A program made the translations under genes and the position numbers. Below the pieces are notes generated by a model. The model was not told where the DNA came from and made no database searches. It saw only the letters and a list, made by a program, of their open reading frames with translations. Below are positions 4,778 through 8,173 of a stretch of DNA of 8,173 nucleotides, piece by piece. The stretch lies in NCBI GenBank assembly GCA_014360745.1, contig JACIWY010000146.1:1-8173 (forward strand). Reading direction: 5' to 3'. This DNA is from Chloroflexota bacterium. Its GTDB lineage: Bacteria > Chloroflexota > Anaerolineae > UBA1429. Within the stretch, counting starts at the first letter, position 1. The number at the start of each line of letters is the position of its first letter.

Positions 4778-5766
4778 CTCGCCTTACCTTTCCGGTCGAT
4801 ATCCACCCAGCAGGCGATCTCGTGATTATCCGGCCCGACGACCCGCAGTTGTGGGTTCTCCTCCTGGCATTTGCCAATCCGATATGCACAACGCTCATAA
4901 AAAGGGCAGCCCACCGGCAAGGCAATAAGATCGGGGGGCAAACCCTCGATGGGGGTAAGTTTTTCGCGGCGCACGGCGTCCAAACGGGGCAAAGAACCCA
5001 GCAGGCCCAGCGAATAGGGATGCCGGGGATTGGCATAGAACTCGTGCACCTCGGCCCGTTCGACGATATAGCCCGCGTACATCACCAGCACGCGATGGAC
5101 CAGGCCGGCAACCACACCCAAATCGTGGGTGATCCAGATGATGGCCATGCCCAATTGATCGCGCAGCTCCTTGATCAAATCGACGATCTGGGCCTGGATG
5201 GTGACATCCAACGCCGTCGTCGGCTCGTCGGCGATGAGCAACTGCGGGTTGCAAGAGAGAGCCATGGCGATCATCACCCGTTGGCGCATGCCGCCCGAGA
5301 ATTGGTGCGGGTAATCGTCGACGCGATCGGCGGCCGAGGGGATATTGACCATGCGCAACAGCTCGATGGTGCGCCGCCGGGCTTGTTCCTTATCCATGCC
5401 CAGATGCAACTCGATGGCCTCGCTGATCTGTTGCCCGATGGTCAACACCGGGTTCAACGAGGTCATGGGATCTTGGAAGATCATGGCGATCTTGTTGCCG
5501 CGAACGTTGCGAATCTGTTCCTCGCTCAGCTTGAGCAAGTCCTGCCCCTGAAAAAGGACTTGGCCATCGACGATACGCCCCGGCGGCTGGGGAATCAAGC
5601 GCATCATGGAGAGCATACTGACGCTTTTACCGCAGCCGCTTTCTCCCACGATGCCCAACGTCTCTCCTTCATTCAAATCAAAACTCACTCCGTTGACGGC
5701 ATGCACCACACCATCTTGAGTGTGAAACTCGGTGCGGAGATTTCTCACCTGCAACATCGGTACCAT
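4774..5766 (-). CDS. dppD: Dipeptide/oligopeptide ABC transporter ATP-binding protein (DppD/OppD)
   Basis: This is the second ATPase of the importer, pairing with DppF beneath the two permeases. The 330-residue protein has Walker A GESGCGKS at 41-48 followed by VSMLSMMRLIP, typical of the D subunit. It also has Q-loop Gln98 (IFQDPMTSLNP), signature SGGMRQR at 157-163, Walker B IADE at 178-181, D-loop TALD and H-loop His214. The C-terminal part has HPYSLGLLGSLP and the cysteines Cys287, Cys293, Cys300 and Cys319, the iron-sulfur type pattern. The ATG at 5766 has GGAGG 11 nt upstream. An inner ATG at 5757 would be 20 nt from that site and is less likely. A 59-nt gap separates it from the substrate-binding protein gene. 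Confidence 0.95.
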   Translation of the reverse strand: MVPMLQVRNLRTEFHTQDGVVHAVNGVSFDLNEGETLGIVGESGCGKSVSMLSMMRLIPQPPGRIVDGQVLFQGQDLLKLSEEQIRNVRGNKIAMIFQDPMTSLNPVLTIGQQISEAIELHLGMDKEQARRRTIELLRMVNIPSAADRVDDYPHQFSGGMRQRVMIAMALSCNPQLLIADEPTTALDVTIQAQIVDLIKELRDQLGMAIIWITHDLGVVAGLVHRVLVMYAGYIVERAEVHEFYANPRHPYSLGLLGSLPRLDAVRREKLTPIEGLPPDLIALPVGCPFYERCAYRIGKCQEENPQLRVVGPDNHEIACWVDIDRKGKAR

Positions 5767-5825
5767 AACGTGAACTGCCTCCAGAATGGGAATGGGGATG
5801 TCCTGGCGAAACCGCCGGAAGCCTC

Positions 5826-7499
5826 CTACTTCTCAGATTTCAATGAGATATCGGCAAGCCAGGGGTACAAACCGGCACTGGCTCGGTAGCCCTGCACATA
5901 GGGTTTGACCAATATATGGTTCAAGCCGTGGGTCAGGGGGATCCACGGCGCATCCAAGACGATCTTTTGCTCCGCCTGTCGGTAATACTCCAGGCGGGCA
6001 TCGACATCCTCCTCAACTCGCGCCAGCTCCAGCAGGCGATCCACCTCGGCGTTTGCGTAGCCGGTGTGGTTCTGTGCGCTCCGACTGTGAAAGAGGATGT
6101 CCAAAAAGTTTTGCGGGTCGGGATAATCCGCCACCCAACCCGCGGAAAAGGCCTGATAGCGATGCTCATTCATATCCCGCAAAAAATCGGCCCATTCCAC
6201 TTGCTCGACCAGTACCTCAAGCCCCAGGTTCTCCTTAAGCATGGCCACAACGGCCCCCGTCATCGGCGGCATGTGGCCGCTGGTGCCGCTGACGGCCAAG
6301 CGGATCTCGGGCATAGCCCCCGGGGCCCCGTACCGCGAACGGGCCAACAGCGCACGGGCCTGCTCCGGATCGTAGCTCAAGCCCACGAGCGCTTCGTTGA
6401 ACCCCGGCATACCCGGCGGCAGAATACCTAAAGCGGGGCGCGCCGTACCCTTGAGCACCAAATCGGCCAACTTTTCGCGGTCGATGGCCCGGGCCAGCGC
6501 CTGGCGCACCAGCGGATCGTCGAAGGGCGGCTTGTCTACGTTCAGGCCGATGTATTGGACGCTCAATTCGGGCGCTACCCTATGCTCATTGTGGAGCGGG
6601 TTATAGGGGTCTAGAACCCGTTCGATCTCGGAGGGCGCCACGCCGACGAGATCCAGCTCGCCGTTCTCGTACATGGTAATGGGCAGCCCACCGTCGATGA
6701 TGAACTCGACCCGCCGCAATGCCGGAGCCCCCTTATGATAGGCCGCATTGCGCACCAGGACGATCCGCTCGCGACTGATGCTCTCCAGGCGAAACGGCCC
6801 GCTGCCGTTGGGCTGGCGCATCCAGCTCTCGCCCTCGCGTTCGATCTGCTCTCGATCGACGACAAAGGAGGTCGGATAGGTCAACTTGGCCAAAAAGAAC
6901 GCTTTGGGGGCGTCGATTTCGATCTGCACCGTGTGCGCCGCAGGCGCCTTGAGCCCCGCGATATGCTCCACTCGCCCTTGCACGTATTCGGCCACGCCGA
7001 CGATATCATCCAGATAGCTCGGCGCCACCGGCGAGCCCAAGGCGGGGTCGCAGGCCCTTTCGATGGAATAGATGACATCTTCGGCGAGAATGGGACGCCC
7101 GTTATGAAACGTCGCCTGCGGATCGAGGTAGAAGGTGTAGAGACGCCCCGTTCCATCCACCTCCCACCGTTCGGCCAAGTCGGGCACGATCTCCAGATCG
7201 GCATCGAGCGTGACCAGGCCGCTGAAAAGATGCACGATATATTCCGCCGACGTGCTATCTTGGACCATGGCCGGGTCTAACGTGGGCGGTAGGTCTCCGG
7301 CAAGGCGCAGGGTCCCCAAAGAGACAGGCTCCCCACTCGCCGGAGGAACGAGGGGAAATTCCACCCCCTTTGAAAGACCGGGGCCCTCGGCGGAGCGGCC
7401 CTTTTGCAACGCCCAATAGCCCACCGTGCCGCACAACACGGCGAACGTGCAGAGAAAAGCCAGGGCCAGGACGAGGATTAGCCAGGTCTTTTTGCTCAT
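5826..7499 (-). CDS. Peptide ABC transporter substrate-binding protein (SBP_bac_5 family)
   Basis: This extracytoplasmic receptor delivers peptide-like ligands to the permeases. The 557-residue protein begins with two lysines and a hydrophobic segment at about 6-30, then a Gly/Ser/Pro-rich linker to about 55 and the mature fold. The family signature is LDPQATFHNGRPILAEDVIYSIERACDP, followed by NGSGPFRL, LNVDKPPFDDPLVRQALARAIDR and, near the end, WVADYPDPQNFLDILF. The cysteines in the hydrophobic segment (FLC, VLC) do not fit a lipobox because the -1 residue is Leu, so anchoring by an uncleaved helix or ordinary signal cleavage is more likely than lipidation. It lies between permease C and ATPase D, with gaps of 42 and 59 nt. 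The ribosome binding site is weak. The ligand cannot be assigned: the family also binds nickel, heme and oligosaccharides. Confidence 0.94.
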   Translation of the reverse strand: MSKKTWLILVLALAFLCTFAVLCGTVGYWALQKGRSAEGPGLSKGVEFPLVPPASGEPVSLGTLRLAGDLPPTLDPAMVQDSTSAEYIVHLFSGLVTLDADLEIVPDLAERWEVDGTGRLYTFYLDPQATFHNGRPILAEDVIYSIERACDPALGSPVAPSYLDDIVGVAEYVQGRVEHIAGLKAPAAHTVQIEIDAPKAFFLAKLTYPTSFVVDREQIEREGESWMRQPNGSGPFRLESISRERIVLVRNAAYHKGAPALRRVEFIIDGGLPITMYENGELDLVGVAPSEIERVLDPYNPLHNEHRVAPELSVQYIGLNVDKPPFDDPLVRQALARAIDREKLADLVLKGTARPALGILPPGMPGFNEALVGLSYDPEQARALLARSRYGAPGAMPEIRLAVSGTSGHMPPMTGAVVAMLKENLGLEVLVEQVEWADFLRDMNEHRYQAFSAGWVADYPDPQNFLDILFHSRSAQNHTGYANAEVDRLLELARVEEDVDARLEYYRQAEQKIVLDAPWIPLTHGLNHILVKPYVQGYRASAGLYPWLADISLKSEK

Positions 7500-7541
7500 G
7501 ATCGTGTGCCGCCCATCCGTTCTGCCTACAGCGATCGCGCT

Positions 7542-8173
7542 CTAAGAAGTGCCGCGCATGCGCGGATCAAGGGCGTCGCGCAGGCCGTCTCCCAAAAAGT
7601 TAAAGGCGAACATGGTGATCATCAAGGCCAACGCCGGCACCAACACCTGGTTCGGGTAGGAGCGAATACCTCGCGCCCCTTCGGAGATCATGCTGCCCCA
7701 ACTGGGCGTAGGCGGATCGACGCCCAAACCGATAAAGCTGAGGAACACCTCGGTGGAGATATATTGCGGGATACCCAATGTCACGTTGACCAAGATGGGA
7801 CCGATGATATTGGGCAAAAGATGGCGCACAATGATGCGCAGATCGCTGCTGCCGATCATGCGCGAGGCCTCGATGAACTCTTTTTCCTTGAGCGAGAGGA
7901 TCTGCGCGCGGGCCAAGCGAGCGGTGCCCATCCAGGCTGTGATGCCGATGCCCATAAAAATAAAAAGCATCCCGCCACCTTGCAGGCCCAAGAAGCGGTC
8001 TACCACGGCGTTGATTTGATTAAAGGTATAGGCCGCCGTGCCCGGCTGAGCAGCGCCGCCGAAGCTGGTCTTGAAAAAGGCCATGAGCAGAATAATAAGC
8101 AGCATGGTGGGAAAAGCGTACATGATGTCGACGATGCGCATCATGATATTATCCACCCTGCCACCGTAATAGA
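7542..8173 (-). CDS. dppC: Dipeptide/oligopeptide ABC transporter permease C (5' end outside window)
   Basis: This is an inner-membrane permease of the binding-protein-dependent (BPD_transp_1) family that forms the channel with DppB. The visible C-terminal 210 residues enter the window as YYGGRVDNIMMRIVD, the conserved start of the transporter core. A hydrophobic helix (MLLIILLMAFF), a loop, GMLFIFMGIGITAWMGTARL and the ATPase-coupling EAA loop EFIEASRMIGSSD follow, then two further helices and LGDGLRDALDPRMRG at the end, typical of DppC/OppC. The frame is open to the window edge. The GTG at 8156 is inside the conserved core and is not the true start, so roughly 80-100 N-terminal residues, with the first helix, are missing. 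It is the first visible gene of the transporter operon, and dppB is expected upstream. Confidence 0.94.
   Translation of the reverse strand, partial: YYGGRVDNIMMRIVDIMYAFPTMLLIILLMAFFKTSFGGAAQPGTAAYTFNQINAVVDRFLGLQGGGMLFIFMGIGITAWMGTARLARAQILSLKEKEFIEASRMIGSSDLRIIVRHLLPNIIGPILVNVTLGIPQYISTEVFLSFIGLGVDPPTPSWGSMISEGARGIRSYPNQVLVPALALMITMFAFNFLGDGLRDALDPRMRGTS

Noticed and set aside
5767..5825. Regulatory hairpin between the substrate-binding protein gene and dppD
   Set aside because: Only a 4-bp GGCG/CGCC stem was found, without a T-tract. The gap holds the dppD ribosome binding site and nothing else convincing.
4822..5889. Plus-strand reading frame of 355 codons opposite dppD
   Set aside because: Antisense shadow of an ATPase gene with intact Walker, signature and H-loop motifs. 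The frame has no domain of its own.

Overview
The window is bacterial, GC-rich (roughly 58-60% by eye) and densely packed, and it holds no mobile elements, CRISPR arrays or stable RNA genes. Gene content fits a Chloroflexota-like or other deep-branching bacterium: a Thermotoga-type DAHP synthase next to an AroH-type chorismate mutase and TyrA, an ECF sigma factor followed by a small one-helix membrane protein, and a Dpp/Opp transporter. This placement is an inference and no single gene proves it.

Left part, 1-2711, minus strand: an aromatic amino acid operon. From an extended -10 sigma70-type promoter (2683-2711), transcription runs through a leader of about 295 nt. The leader encodes a short peptide with eight consecutive aromatic codons (Phe-Trp-Phe-Tyr x5). 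It then forms a strong intrinsic terminator before reaching chorismate mutase (aroH class), DAHP synthase (aroF type, with the N-terminal tyrosine-sensing domain) and prephenate/arogenate dehydrogenase (tyrA). A further gene is cut by the window edge. The genes are joined by ATGA overlaps or a 3-nt gap. The leader has the complete logic of a ribosome-mediated attenuator: a protector hairpin flanking the aromatic codons, an antiterminator, and a terminator, each excluding the next. Tyrosine shortage should switch the operon on. The DAHP synthase itself keeps the His29/Ser31 pair used for tyrosine inhibition in the Thermotoga enzyme, so tyrosine would act on both transcription and flux.

Middle part, 2720-3724, plus strand: a divergent promoter whose -35 box lies 8 bp from the aro -35 box, then an ECF sigma factor gene overlapping by 4 nt a 120-residue single-helix membrane protein. 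The latter is a candidate anti-sigma factor.

Right part, 3788-8173, minus strand: most of a dipeptide/oligopeptide ABC importer operon, in transcription order permease C (cut at the window edge), substrate-binding protein, ATPase D and ATPase F. It converges on the sigma/anti-sigma pair. The partner permease B is presumably just outside the window.

The most noteworthy element is the aromatic attenuator at 2429-2652. It lies in what looks like empty intergenic DNA and is easily hidden by an over-extended chorismate mutase reading frame.
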